64,000 bases of DNA from Goodfellowiella coeruleoviolacea. GTDB lineage: Bacteria; Actinomycetota; Actinomycetes; Mycobacteriales; Pseudonocardiaceae. This document shows, piece by piece, positions 50,736-58,763 of the stretch. Where the stretch lies: NCBI RefSeq assembly GCF_024171785.1, contig NZ_JAMTCK010000007.1:186001-250000 (forward strand), read 5' to 3'. Each line of letters begins with the position of its first letter. Positions within the stretch are counted from its first letter, which is position 1. The notes below the pieces were generated by a model. The model was not told where the DNA came from. It did not search any database and saw only the letters and a program-made list of their open reading frames with translations. A program made the position numbers and the translations under genes.

Positions 50736-52142
50736 ATGAAGCTGACGATCCTCGGCGGTGGCGGTTTTCGGGTTCCCCTGGTCTACCGGGCGCTGCTGGA
50801 TCGGAACAGGTCCGGTGTGGACGGTGGCGCCGCTGGGGCCGGCCTGGGCGTGCACGAGGTGGTGCTGCACGACATCGACGAGGACCGGATGGCCGCGATC
50901 GGGCGGGTGCTCGCCCAACTGGCCGACGGCCGGCCCGACGCGCCCCGGGTGCGCGCCACCACGGACCTGGCCGAGGCGGTGCGCGGGGCCGACTTCGTGT
51001 TCTCCGCGATCCGGGTGGGCGGGCTGCGCGGCCGGACCGTGGACGAACGGGTCGCGCTGGCCCAGGGCGTGCTGGGCCAGGAGACCGTGGGCCCCGGCGG
51101 CATCTGCTACGCGCTGCGCACCCTGCCGGTCGCGCTCCAGGTGGCGCGCACCGTGCTGGAACAGGCGCCGGACGCGTGGGTCATCAACTTCACCAACCCG
51201 GTCGGCGTGGTCACCGAGGCGATGAGCCGGGTGCTCGGCGACCGGGTGATCGGCATCTGCGACTCGCCCCTGGGGCTGTGCCGCCGGGTGGCCAGGGCGC
51301 TGGGCGTGGACCCGGAACTGGTGTGGTTCGACTACTTCGGGCTCAACCACCTCGGCTGGCTGCGCGGCGCCCACGTGGGCGGACGCGACCGGCTGCCCGA
51401 GCTGTTCACCGACCCGGCCGCGCTGGCCTCCTTCGAGGAGGGCGAGATGTTCGGGCCGTGGCTGTCCTCACTGGGCATGGTCCCCAACGAGTACCTGTAC
51501 TACTTCTACCGGACCACCGACGCGGTCAACGCGATCAGCACCGCGCCCAACACCCGCGGCGAGTTCCTGCTGGACCAGCAGTCCCGCTTCTACCGGGCGG
51601 TGGCCGAGGACCCGGACAACGCCCTGCCGCTGTGGATCCGCTACCGGCAGGAGCGCGAGGTGAGCTACCTGCGCGACGAGCTGGCCGCCGCCGGCGTTGG
51701 CGAGCGCAACGCCGCCGACGTCACCGGCGGCGGCTACGAGGGCGTGGCCCTGGACCTGATGGCGGCGATCGCCCACAACGAGCGCAGCGTGCACGTGCTC
51801 AACGTGCGCAACCGCTCGGCCCTGCCCGACCTGGACACCGAGGCCGTGGTCGAGGTGCCCTGCCTGGTGGGCGCCAACGGCGCGGTGCCCGTGGCGGTGG
51901 GCGCGGTCCCCGAGCACGCGGCCGGCCTGATGCGCACGGTCAAGGCGGTGGAGCGGGCCACCATCGAGGCCGCCACCACGGGCTCGCGCGACGCCGCGCT
52001 GCGGGCGATCGCGCTGCACCCGGTGGTGAACTCGTTCCAACTGGCCGAGCGCATCCTGGACGGCTACCTCGCCCACTTCCCCGAACTGGCCCTGCTCGCC
52101 CCCCAAACCCCGCGAGTCGACTTTGCAAACCCCGCGAGTTGA
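50736..52142 (+). CDS. GH4 family 6-phospho-beta-glucosidase-like enzyme
   Basis: A 468-residue GH4 enzyme, a family that hydrolyses glycosides by an NAD-dependent redox route with a divalent metal. TILGGGGFRVPLVYRAL binds NAD; VINFTNPVGVVTEAM is the family signature; GICDSPLG has the metal-binding cysteine and FGLNHLGW the histidine; DAVNAISTAPNTRGEFLLDQ follows. GH4 substrates are often 6-phosphorylated, but no PTS gene is near. The ATG at 50736 is preceded by GGGAGAGTGGG. The 3' end holds a 22-bp duplication that includes the stop codon. Confidence 0.87.
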   Translation: MKLTILGGGGFRVPLVYRALLDRNRSGVDGGAAGAGLGVHEVVLHDIDEDRMAAIGRVLAQLADGRPDAPRVRATTDLAEAVRGADFVFSAIRVGGLRGRTVDERVALAQGVLGQETVGPGGICYALRTLPVALQVARTVLEQAPDAWVINFTNPVGVVTEAMSRVLGDRVIGICDSPLGLCRRVARALGVDPELVWFDYFGLNHLGWLRGAHVGGRDRLPELFTDPAALASFEEGEMFGPWLSSLGMVPNEYLYYFYRTTDAVNAISTAPNTRGEFLLDQQSRFYRAVAEDPDNALPLWIRYRQEREVSYLRDELAAAGVGERNAADVTGGGYEGVALDLMAAIAHNERSVHVLNVRNRSALPDLDTEAVVEVPCLVGANGAVPVAVGAVPEHAAGLMRTVKAVERATIEAATTGSRDAALRAIALHPVVNSFQLAERILDGYLAHFPELALLAPQTPRVDFANPAS

Positions 52143-52143
52143 C
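52104..52143. repeat. Duplication across the GH4 stop codon
   Basis: CAAACCCCGCGAGTYGAC occurs at 52104-52121 and 52126-52143, a 22-base period. The phase differs between copies, so only the second copy uses its TGA (52140-52142) as the stop. Confidence 0.9.
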
Positions 52144-52343
52144 ACGTCAGGCAGGGCCGTTCGGGTGATCGAACCCACACCGGGACCGCGGCGCCCGGGC
52201 TGGTGTTGACGTCGACGACAGGGCCTACCGTGCCCACCACACCCCGGGTCGGCGCCACGCCGACCCCCGCCACCGGGCGCGGTGCCGGCCGCGTCACCCA
52301 GCGCGGTGGGCACCGGGTGGGCACCAGGAGAGGACACCGCAGC

Positions 52344-52778
52344 ATGACCAGCACACTGGCCGGTCCGGCCGACCGGGACGCCCTGCTCGACACGGACCGC
52401 CGGTTCTTCGCCGCGCTCACCGCCGCCGACCACGACCAGCTCGACCGGATCCTCGCCGAGGACTTCCTGATCGTCGCGGTGGACAGCGGCGCGGTCGCCA
52501 CCCGTGCGGACCTGCTCGCCCTGGTGCGGTCGGGTGAGGTGGCCTTCCCCGAGGTGCGCTCCTTCCCCGAGGAGGCGGTCGTGCGCCGGGTCGGCGAGGT
52601 CGGCGTGGTGGTGGGCCGGACCGCGATGGAGTTCACCGGACCCGCCGGCGCCGCGTTCCACGCGGGCAGCCGCTACACCCACGTCTTCACCCGGTCGGCG
52701 GACGACACCGCCTCGGGCTGGCGGCTGCTGTCCGCGCAGGGCACCCAGATCAGGACCGGCGACCAGCCGCAGCCGTAG
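52344..52778 (+). CDS. NTF2-like (SnoaL/DUF4440) protein
   Basis: A 144-residue cone-shaped NTF2-like fold: LLDTDRRFFAALTAADHDQLDRILAEDFLIVAVDSGAVATRADLLALV, then VGVVVGRTAMEFTGPAG and RYTHVFTRSADDTASGWRLLSAQGTQI. Members are small enzymes or binding proteins; no function can be given. AGGAGAGG lies ten bases before the ATG. The 201-base spacer to its left holds nothing firm. Confidence 0.82.
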   Translation: MTSTLAGPADRDALLDTDRRFFAALTAADHDQLDRILAEDFLIVAVDSGAVATRADLLALVRSGEVAFPEVRSFPEEAVVRRVGEVGVVVGRTAMEFTGPAGAAFHAGSRYTHVFTRSADDTASGWRLLSAQGTQIRTGDQPQP

Positions 52779-52826
52779 CCGGGGCCGCAGTCGTAGCAGG
52801 GGCCGGGGCCGGGGCCGTTGCCCGCC

Positions 52827-54263
52827 TCACCGGCCGGGCGGGACCACCCGGAGCCGGCCCGCGCCGGCGTTGGCCAGCACCGCGACCCGGACGGCCAGCG
52901 CCGACTGCAGCGGCGTGTACCGGTAGACGCCGGCCGGCGTCCAGCCCACGTCGGTGGTGAACTCGTGGGTGGCCCACTCGGGCGGTGGGGTGCCGTTCGC
53001 GGCGGCGTCGGCCAGCGCCGCCGCCCTGGCCGCGGCGAACTTGTCCCTGGCGACGCCGGTCACGTCCGCTGGCCGGCCGTTGAACCAGGACCCGAGGTCC
53101 ACGAACTGGTAGCCGTGGAAGTTGGCCACGGTGATGTCCGCCGACGCGCCCCGGCCGACGTAGTCGAACGCGTTGTACTCGGACACCAGCTTGGCTTCCA
53201 CGCCCACGCCGAGGAAGTAGCTCTCCCCGCCCAGGGCCTGGCTGCGCATGGGGTAGTCGGCGTCGTCGACCGCGCCGACGAAGTAGTTGTTGTAACTGTG
53301 CACCTGGCCGAACCGGACGCGCGGACTGCGCTGCGCGGTGTTGGCGAACAGGTTGTCGTGCAGGGTGATCCGCAGGTGCCCGCGGTCGCGGTCGCCCTTG
53401 CCGTCGCCGGAGCCGATCAGGATCGTCTTCTCGTGGTCCACGAACCGGTTGTGCGACACGGTGACGTAGTCGGTGGCGTCCTCCATGTCGAGCAGGCCGT
53501 CGTGCCGCTCCACCGGTCTGCCGTGCGGCCCGGTGGGCGCGGCGGAGTTGGGGAACCGGCCGTCGGTGAACGTGCAGTGGTCGATCCAGACGTTGCGCCC
53601 GGTCACGATGGACAGCGCGTCGAACCGGGCGTTCCACGCGCCGTCGCCGTCGCCAGGGTCCCAGCTGGGGAAGTGGTCGACCGGCGCTTCCAGGTGGAGA
53701 TTGCGGACGATGATGTTCGTGCCGGTGTTGATCGTGAGGTACACGCCGTGCAGTGCCGCGCCGGCCAGGCCGACCAGGGTGGTGTTGCTCGGCACGGTCA
53801 GCTGGATCTGCTGCTTCTGGTTGGTCGACCCGGTGGTGCGCAGCGTGCGCATCTGCTTGCACCACGGGTGGTTGGCGTCGCTCCACGCGGCGAAGTCCGG
53901 GCCGAAGCAGGCCAGGTACCGGTCCAGGTTCCAGCCGGGCGCGTAGTCCTGCTCGCCGAGCAGCCGCCCGTCGTCGGCCTGGTTGCCCTCGATGGTGCCC
54001 CGCACGTGGATCAGCTTGGGCGCGGTGGGGTCGCCGTGGTTGGCCAGCGCGGCCTTGAGTTCGGCGCGCGAACCCACCACGTAGGTGTTCTCCGGCGGCG
54101 CGCCCAGTCCGCCGGTGGTGCCGGTGCCGGCGCTGGCCCAGCCGGTGGGCCCGGCCGGACCGCCGACGAACGGGGTGTCGGGGACCGCCAGGGCTGCTGG
54201 CGCGGCCGCCAGAGCGGTGACCGCGGCGAGTCCGGTGGCCAGCAGTGCACTCCAACGGCCCAC
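52827..54263 (-). CDS. Secreted pectate lyase, PL1 family
   Basis: A 478-residue exported pectate lyase that cuts polygalacturonate by beta-elimination. With the GTG at 54263 (GGAGGG upstream) the N terminus is a tidy signal peptide, GRWSALLATGLAAVTALAAAPAALA; a GTG at 54305 would add 14 residues but would lie right beside the palindrome at 54311. The beta-helix shows the family motifs NVWIDHCTF, the calcium-binding DGLLDMEDATDYVTVSHN, and AQRSPRVRFGQVHSYNNYF with the catalytic arginine. It acts outside the cell with the PL11 enzyme. Confidence 0.9.
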   Translation of the reverse strand: MGRWSALLATGLAAVTALAAAPAALAVPDTPFVGGPAGPTGWASAGTGTTGGLGAPPENTYVVGSRAELKAALANHGDPTAPKLIHVRGTIEGNQADDGRLLGEQDYAPGWNLDRYLACFGPDFAAWSDANHPWCKQMRTLRTTGSTNQKQQIQLTVPSNTTLVGLAGAALHGVYLTINTGTNIIVRNLHLEAPVDHFPSWDPGDGDGAWNARFDALSIVTGRNVWIDHCTFTDGRFPNSAAPTGPHGRPVERHDGLLDMEDATDYVTVSHNRFVDHEKTILIGSGDGKGDRDRGHLRITLHDNLFANTAQRSPRVRFGQVHSYNNYFVGAVDDADYPMRSQALGGESYFLGVGVEAKLVSEYNAFDYVGRGASADITVANFHGYQFVDLGSWFNGRPADVTGVARDKFAAARAAALADAAANGTPPPEWATHEFTTDVGWTPAGVYRYTPLQSALAVRVAVLANAGAGRLRVVPPGR

Positions 54264-54310
54264 GGGTCCCTCCGGCGCCGGCCTGGCCGGCAGCGGTGCC
54301 GGCACTGGTT

Positions 54311-54326
54311 CGGAAAGCGCTTTCCG
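54311..54326. promoter_or_regulatory. Perfect 16-bp palindrome, LacI-type operator of the pectate lyase
   Basis: CGGAAAGCGCTTTCCG is fully self-complementary with the central CG step typical of LacI-family sites. It lies 48 bases upstream of the chosen pectate lyase start. No LacI-family gene is in the window. Confidence 0.65.
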
Positions 54327-54454
54327 CGCTGTCGTCGAAGCTAAGCGGGCTGTCCTCGCCTGTCAAGCGAGACGCCTGGCCGACAGCGGACGCACCGGTG
54401 CCGCGCGCGGGGCGGGGCGGTGCCGACAGCCGCGGTGGTGACCGCCGCGGCGCC

Positions 54455-54928
54455 TCAGCCCTCGACCGGCCAGACCAGCCGCGCCCACACGGTCTTGCCG
54501 CCCGAGGCGGACCCGGACACCCCCCAGTCGTCGGCGAGCGCGTCGACGATCACCAGCCCCCGCCCGTGCGGTTCGGTGCTGGGCGCCCGCCGCAGCTCGG
54601 GCAGGGTGGGGTTGGTGTCGGCCACGGTGACCAGGGCGGCGCCCGGCCAGGTGGTGATCTCCACGTCGAACGGCACCGTGCCGTGGATCAGGGCGTTGGC
54701 GACCAGCTCGGTGATCACCAGCCGGGCGTTCTCCAGTGCGGGCGCGGGCACCGACAGGCCGGCGAGCACCTCGGTCAGCACCTGCCTGGCGCGGCTCGCC
54801 GCGTCAGCCTCGGAGCCGAAGGTGAGGTGCGTGGTGGTGGCGTCCGCCGGAGACGCGGGAGCGAGCCTGGTGCTACCCGGTGCGCTGGGTCGGGCCTCGT
54901 CCCGGCGCGGCTTCTGCGGGCGCGACAT
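54455..54928 (-). CDS. RsbW-like anti-sigma/serine kinase (HATPase_c_2)
   Basis: A 157-residue GHKL ATPase: ENARLVITELVANALIHG (N box), TVADTNPTLPELR (a degenerate G1 box) and HGRGLVIVDALADDWGV (G2 box). Such proteins phosphorylate STAS antagonists or bind sigma factors. The start at ATG 54928 is tentative, since GGGAG is very close to it; the frame extends to a TTG at 55027. It stands left of the stressosome cluster and probably pairs with the STAS protein at 55404. Confidence 0.8.
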   Translation of the reverse strand: MSRPQKPRRDEARPSAPGSTRLAPASPADATTTHLTFGSEADAASRARQVLTEVLAGLSVPAPALENARLVITELVANALIHGTVPFDVEITTWPGAALVTVADTNPTLPELRRAPSTEPHGRGLVIVDALADDWGVSGSASGGKTVWARLVWPVEG

Positions 54929-55403
54929 GCTCCCAGCGTCGTCCTCGCCCGCGGCTATCTCGCGGAACACGTTCCGACGTCCCCCTTTGATCTGCGCGAT
55001 GTCACCAGCTTGAGCCGATACAGGCAATACCGGAAGAGGATGGTCGGAAGGGGCTGGATACGTGGCCGCAACGACACCTCGGCCCTCGGACCACCTGCTG
55101 TCACGCCCTGCACCGCGGCATCCTCCTGTTCACCGGTCGAGATCCTGGTTCGCTCGCGTCGAACCTGGGTATGGCCGACCGCGAGCCCCGTCCGAGCGGG
55201 CCAGCGGTGAATACCCGGCGCTGCCGCGAACCAAACCGGTGCCGCCGATGGAGTGAAACACCGCCGGCATCCGGTTGGTGCGGAGCCGGTCTGGACAAGA
55301 GGACTGGACAACAGCAGCGGTGCGCAGGAGGAGCGGTGGACAGGGGACGTGACACTGGTTCGCGGGCCGGGCTTCCCGCGCGGGGGAACGCCCGGCCCCC
55401 GGC
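54929..55403. other. Spacer with a 14-bp dyad, no gene seen
   Basis: About 475 bases between two minus-strand partner-switching genes. CGGAAC-AC-GTTCCG (54963-54976) is a perfect dyad 35 bases upstream of the RsbW-like start and could be a regulator site. Nothing else is supported. Confidence 0.4.
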
Positions 55404-55757
55404 TCAGGCGCTCTCGTCGGTGAGCTGGAACAGCGGGAGGAGACCGGTGATGTCCAACACCCGGCGCGCGTGCCGGCTGACGTTGGTCAACGTCATGGTG
55501 CCGCCGCGCTCGGTGATGGTGGTGTGCGCGCGGATGAGTGAACTCAGGCACGCCGAGTCGAAGAAGGTCAGATCGGTGAAGTCGACCACCAGGCTGGTGG
55601 CACCCTCGTCCAGCAGCCGCTGCACCACCTCGTCGATCTGGGACGCGGTGCCGTGGTCGATCTCCCCGTGCAGGGCGAGCAGGCCCTCGGTGCCGTCCAC
55701 CCGTCCCACCGCGACCGACGGCGCCTCCAGCGCCTCCGTGCGTTCCTCGTTGGTCAT
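55404..55757 (-). CDS. STAS-domain anti-sigma factor antagonist
   Basis: A 117-residue STAS protein (SpoIIAA/RsbV type): LLALHGEIDHGTASQIDEVVQRLL, then SLVVDFTDLTFFDSACLSSLIRAH, where the serine in FFDSA is the expected phosphorylation site, and LTNVSRHARRVLDITGLLPLF. It should bind an RsbW-type kinase when unphosphorylated and so free a sigma factor. The ATG at 55757 has GGAGTG ten bases upstream. It is divergent from rsbR. Confidence 0.9.
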   Translation of the reverse strand: MTNEERTEALEAPSVAVGRVDGTEGLLALHGEIDHGTASQIDEVVQRLLDEGATSLVVDFTDLTFFDSACLSSLIRAHTTITERGGTMTLTNVSRHARRVLDITGLLPLFQLTDESA

Positions 55758-55998
55758 GTCGATATCACTCCGATTCCGTGGTTCGGCGTCGTCCATCCAA
55801 CCACTGTCCGCGAACATCCGCCCAAGTCCGAGCCGGCTCAGCGGTGGTGCCAGGCGCGCAGCCCCGACCAGCGGGACCGCCCCTGGGTGTCCTATGTTTG
55901 CTGAAAGACAAGCAAATCCGAGTCGAGGGTGCGGCACACGCGCCCACGGTCTGAAGCGACGGTAGTCACGGCCCTGACCGGTTTGGAGTGGTTGGAAC

Positions 55999-56865
55999 AT
56001 GATCATCGCGGCACACGGCGAAGCCGGTGCGCGGCTGCGGGATTTCCTCGACCGTCGTCGGGACGACATTATCGGATCCTGGGTGGAGACCGGGTTCTTC
56101 GGTGAGGCCGCCGGCGACGCCGCGGCCGACGTCCGCGCCGACTGTGAGAACGTCCTCACCGCGTTGTCCCACGTGGTGGAAACCGGGAACCTGCACGACC
56201 CGGCCGCCGAGCCCTTCCAGGAGATCCGCGCGCTGCTCGGCGGGCTGGCCGCGCAGCAGGCCAGGCAGGGCAACACCGCGGCGCAGATCACCGCCAACCT
56301 GACCTGGCTCAAGGAGCCGGTGCTCAGACTGTGGCTGGACGAACAGCCCGAGGGCCAGCAGCGCACCGAGGACGTGCTCGCGCTGAGCGCGGCCCTGGAC
56401 ACGCTGCGCCTGGTGGTGATGGAGACCGCGGTCACCGAGGGCGCCGACATCATCGCCCACCAGCAGCAGCAACTGGCCGAGATGTCCACCCCGATCATCA
56501 AGCTGTGGAAGGGCGTGCTCGCGGTGCCGCTCATCGGCACCCTGGACAGCATGCGCAGCCAGGCCGCCACCGAGAGCCTGCTGCAGGCGATCGTGGACCA
56601 GCAGGCCCAGGTCGCGATCCTGGACATCACCGGGGTGCCCGCGGTCGACACCATGGTCGCCCAGCACCTGCTCAAGACCGCCATGGCCGCGCGGCTGATG
56701 GGGGCGGAGTGCATCATCAGCGGTATCCGGCCGCAGATCGCCCAGACCATGGTGCAGTTGGGCATCGACCTCGGCGAGGTCGCCACCAGAGCGAGCCTGT
56801 CCGACGCGCTCGCCTACGCGCTGAACCGGGTCGGGCTCTCGGTCACACCGGCACAGAGGGGTTGA
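55999..56865 (+). CDS. rsbR: RsbR-type stressosome protein
   Basis: A 288-residue protein with an N-terminal RsbRD-like helical domain (LRDFLDRRRDDIIGSWVETGFFG, QITANLTWLKEPVLRLWLDEQ) and a C-terminal STAS domain (MSTPIIKLWKGVLAVPLIGTLDSMRSQ, then VAILDITGVPAVDTMVAQHL). The threonine in VDTMVA corresponds to the residue phosphorylated by RsbT. It forms the stressosome scaffold with RsbS and senses stress through the N-terminal domain. GGAG lies upstream of the ATG. The next gene begins seven bases after the stop. Confidence 0.92.
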   Translation: MIIAAHGEAGARLRDFLDRRRDDIIGSWVETGFFGEAAGDAAADVRADCENVLTALSHVVETGNLHDPAAEPFQEIRALLGGLAAQQARQGNTAAQITANLTWLKEPVLRLWLDEQPEGQQRTEDVLALSAALDTLRLVVMETAVTEGADIIAHQQQQLAEMSTPIIKLWKGVLAVPLIGTLDSMRSQAATESLLQAIVDQQAQVAILDITGVPAVDTMVAQHLLKTAMAARLMGAECIISGIRPQIAQTMVQLGIDLGEVATRASLSDALAYALNRVGLSVTPAQRG

Positions 56866-56872
56866 GCACCGG

Positions 56873-57262
56873 ATGCATCAGGTCGGTGAGGTGCCCGTCC
56901 TGGACCTGGGCGGGGTGCTGCTGGTCAGCATCCAGGTGGAGTTGCTCGACGACACCGTGCTCGCCCTGCAGCAGGACCTGACCGAGCGGGTGGCCGAGAC
57001 CGGCGCCCGCGGGGTGATCATCGACATCTCCTCGGTCGATATCGTGGACTCCTTCCTGGCCAGGGCGCTGCGCGACATCGCGGCGGCCACCGAGGTACTG
57101 GCCGCGCGCACCGTGCTGGTCGGGATGCGGCCGGCGGTGGCGATCACGCTGGTGGAGCTGGGGCTGACGCTGCCGGGGATGACCACCGCGCTGTCGGTCG
57201 AGCGCGGCCTGGAACTGCTGGACACCAGACTGGACGAGAACTACCCGACGAGGCAGGGCTGA
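56873..57262 (+). CDS. rsbS: RsbS-type stressosome scaffold protein
   Basis: A 129-residue single STAS domain: VPVLDLGGVLLVSIQVELLDDTVLAL, then GVIIDISSVDIVDSFLARALRDIA, with the target serine of RsbT in DISSVD or IVDSF. The C-terminal half LVGMRPAVAITLVELGLTLPGM is as in RsbS. It lies between rsbR and rsbT; its stop overlaps the rsbT start by one base (TGATG). Confidence 0.92.
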   Translation: MHQVGEVPVLDLGGVLLVSIQVELLDDTVLALQQDLTERVAETGARGVIIDISSVDIVDSFLARALRDIAAATEVLAARTVLVGMRPAVAITLVELGLTLPGMTTALSVERGLELLDTRLDENYPTRQG

Positions 57263-57687
57263 TGACCACGACCGCGGCTTCCCGGGTCGTGCAGGTGTCC
57301 TCGGAGATGGACATCGTGCGGGTGCGTCAGGCTGCCCGCGAAGCAGCGGTCGAGGCTGGCTTCAGCCTGGTGGAGCAGACCAAGCTGGTCACCGCGGCCA
57401 GCGAACTGGCCCGCAACACCCTGGTGCACGGGGGCGGCGGTCAGGTCAGCACGGAGCTGACCGTCCAGCAGGGTCGCACGGTCATCCGGATGGTCTTCAC
57501 CGACTCCGGGCCCGGCATCGCCGACGTGGACCAGGCGCTCGCCGACGGGTTCAGCACCAGGGGCGGCATGGGCCTCGGCCTCGGTGGGGCCAAACGTTTG
57601 GTCGACCACTTCGCCATCGAGACCGGGCCGGACCGGGGCACGGTGGTCACCATCAGCTCGGCCGCGCGGCGAGGACGGCGCCGGTGA
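57262..57687 (+). CDS. rsbT: RsbT-type switch kinase
   Basis: A 141-residue GHKL serine kinase: KLVTAASELARNTLVHG (N box), VFTDSGPGIADVDQAL (G1) and GMGLGLGGAKRLVDHF (G2). It phosphorylates RsbR and RsbS under stress and is then free to act on an RsbU-type phosphatase, for which the gene at 58760 is the evident candidate. The coupling to rsbS and the next gene (GTGA overlap) suggests one tight operon. Confidence 0.93.
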   Translation: MTTTAASRVVQVSSEMDIVRVRQAAREAAVEAGFSLVEQTKLVTAASELARNTLVHGGGGQVSTELTVQQGRTVIRMVFTDSGPGIADVDQALADGFSTRGGMGLGLGGAKRLVDHFAIETGPDRGTVVTISSAARRGRRR

Positions 57688-58763
57688 GACGCGACGACGT
57701 CGTGGTGCGCGAACCCAGCCACGTCAGCCGCGCCCGGGTGCTGGCGGCCACCGCCGCGCGCTCGGCCGGGCTGTCCGGCCGCGTGGTCGACCTGGTCGAG
57801 CTGGGTACCACCGAACTGGCCAGCAACCTGCTCAAGTACGGCGTGGACGGGCTGCTCGCGGTCCAGGCCGGCCCCGGCCACCTGGACGTGCTGGCCGTGG
57901 ACCGGGGGCCGGGCATCCGCCGGGTCGCCGACAGCATGCGGGACGGCTACTCCACCGGCGGGACGCTGGGCGCCGGGCTGGGCGCGGTCCGCCGGGCCGC
58001 CGACGCCTTCGACGTCTACTCCGCCCAGGGCCGGGGCACCGCGGTGCTGGCCAGGTGGGGCCACAACACCGCGCTGGGCCCCCGGATGAGCCTGGGCACC
58101 GCGGTGTTCACCGCGCCGGGCGAGACCGCCTGCGGCGACCGGTGGACCGCGTTCCGGCACGAGCACCTGGTGACCGCGGTGGTCTGCGACGGACTCGGGC
58201 ACGGGCCGGCCGCGGCCGACGCGGCCGATCGGGCCGTGGCCGAGGCCACCGCCCACGGCGACAACCCGATGCGGCCCGTCTACCTGCTGCGGGCCATGCA
58301 CCAGCGGCTGGCCGGCAGCAGGGGCGCCACCGTGGGCGTGGCCCAGGTCGACCTGAGGGCCTCGATCCTGCGCTTCGCGGGTATCGGAAATGTGGCGGCG
58401 CGGCTGTACCCTCGAACCGGCGACACCCCGGTCCGGCTGGTGTCCACCCCGGGCATCGTGGGTTCCGCCGGCTCGGTCGCCAACGCCGTGGAGACCGTGC
58501 GTCCGTGGTCGGAACGAAGCTGGCTGGTCATGCACACAGACGGCGTCACGGAACGCTGGAACACCCGCGACTGGAGTGGGATCTTCCAGCACGACCCGGC
58601 CGTGGTCGCGGCCTGGGTGCTCGGCCAGCACGCCCGCTGGCGTGACGACGCGTGCGTGCTGGCGATCGCCGGCAGCCACCCAGCCGGCAGCCACCCCACT
58701 GGCAGTCACCCAGCTGGCAGTCACCCCACCGGCGGCACCCCAGGCGGAAGCAGGACGCCGTGA
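57684..58763 (+). CDS. Fused RsbT-like ATPase and SpoIIE/RsbX-like phosphatase
   Basis: A 359-residue fusion. Residues 1 to about 135 form a second RsbT-like GHKL domain (DLVELGTTELASNLLKYG, VDRGPGIRRVADSM, GTLGAGLGAVRRAADAF). Residues of about 150-330 form a PP2C-type phosphatase like RsbX (VTAVVCDGLGHGPAAADAADRAV, ATVGVAQVDLRASILRFAGIGNVAARL, WLVMHTDGVTERW). The phosphatase would reset RsbS/RsbR after stress. The C terminus is a repeated GSHPAGSHPT tail coded by a 15-bp tandem repeat. Start and end overlap the neighbouring genes by four and four bases. Confidence 0.88.
   Translation: MRRDDVVVREPSHVSRARVLAATAARSAGLSGRVVDLVELGTTELASNLLKYGVDGLLAVQAGPGHLDVLAVDRGPGIRRVADSMRDGYSTGGTLGAGLGAVRRAADAFDVYSAQGRGTAVLARWGHNTALGPRMSLGTAVFTAPGETACGDRWTAFRHEHLVTAVVCDGLGHGPAAADAADRAVAEATAHGDNPMRPVYLLRAMHQRLAGSRGATVGVAQVDLRASILRFAGIGNVAARLYPRTGDTPVRLVSTPGIVGSAGSVANAVETVRPWSERSWLVMHTDGVTERWNTRDWSGIFQHDPAVVAAWVLGQHARWRDDACVLAIAGSHPAGSHPTGSHPAGSHPTGGTPGGSRTP
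58671..58730. repeat. Four 15-bp repeats coding the phosphatase tail
   Basis: GGCAGYCACCCMRCY-type units at 58671-58685, 58686-58700, 58701-58715 and 58716-58730 keep the frame and give Gly-Ser-His-Pro-Ala/Thr repeats at the C terminus. Confidence 0.92.

Noticed and set aside
54955-55551. A 198-residue minus-strand frame between the RsbW-like and STAS genes
   Set aside because: It has shadow-type composition (His/Arg/Pro runs), overlaps the STAS gene in another frame, and has no ribosome site.
55897-55916. TTTGCT-N8-AGCAAA dyad upstream of rsbR as an operator
   Set aside because: Six-base arms with a long spacer in one of the few A/T-richer stretches are easily met by chance; no second copy was seen.
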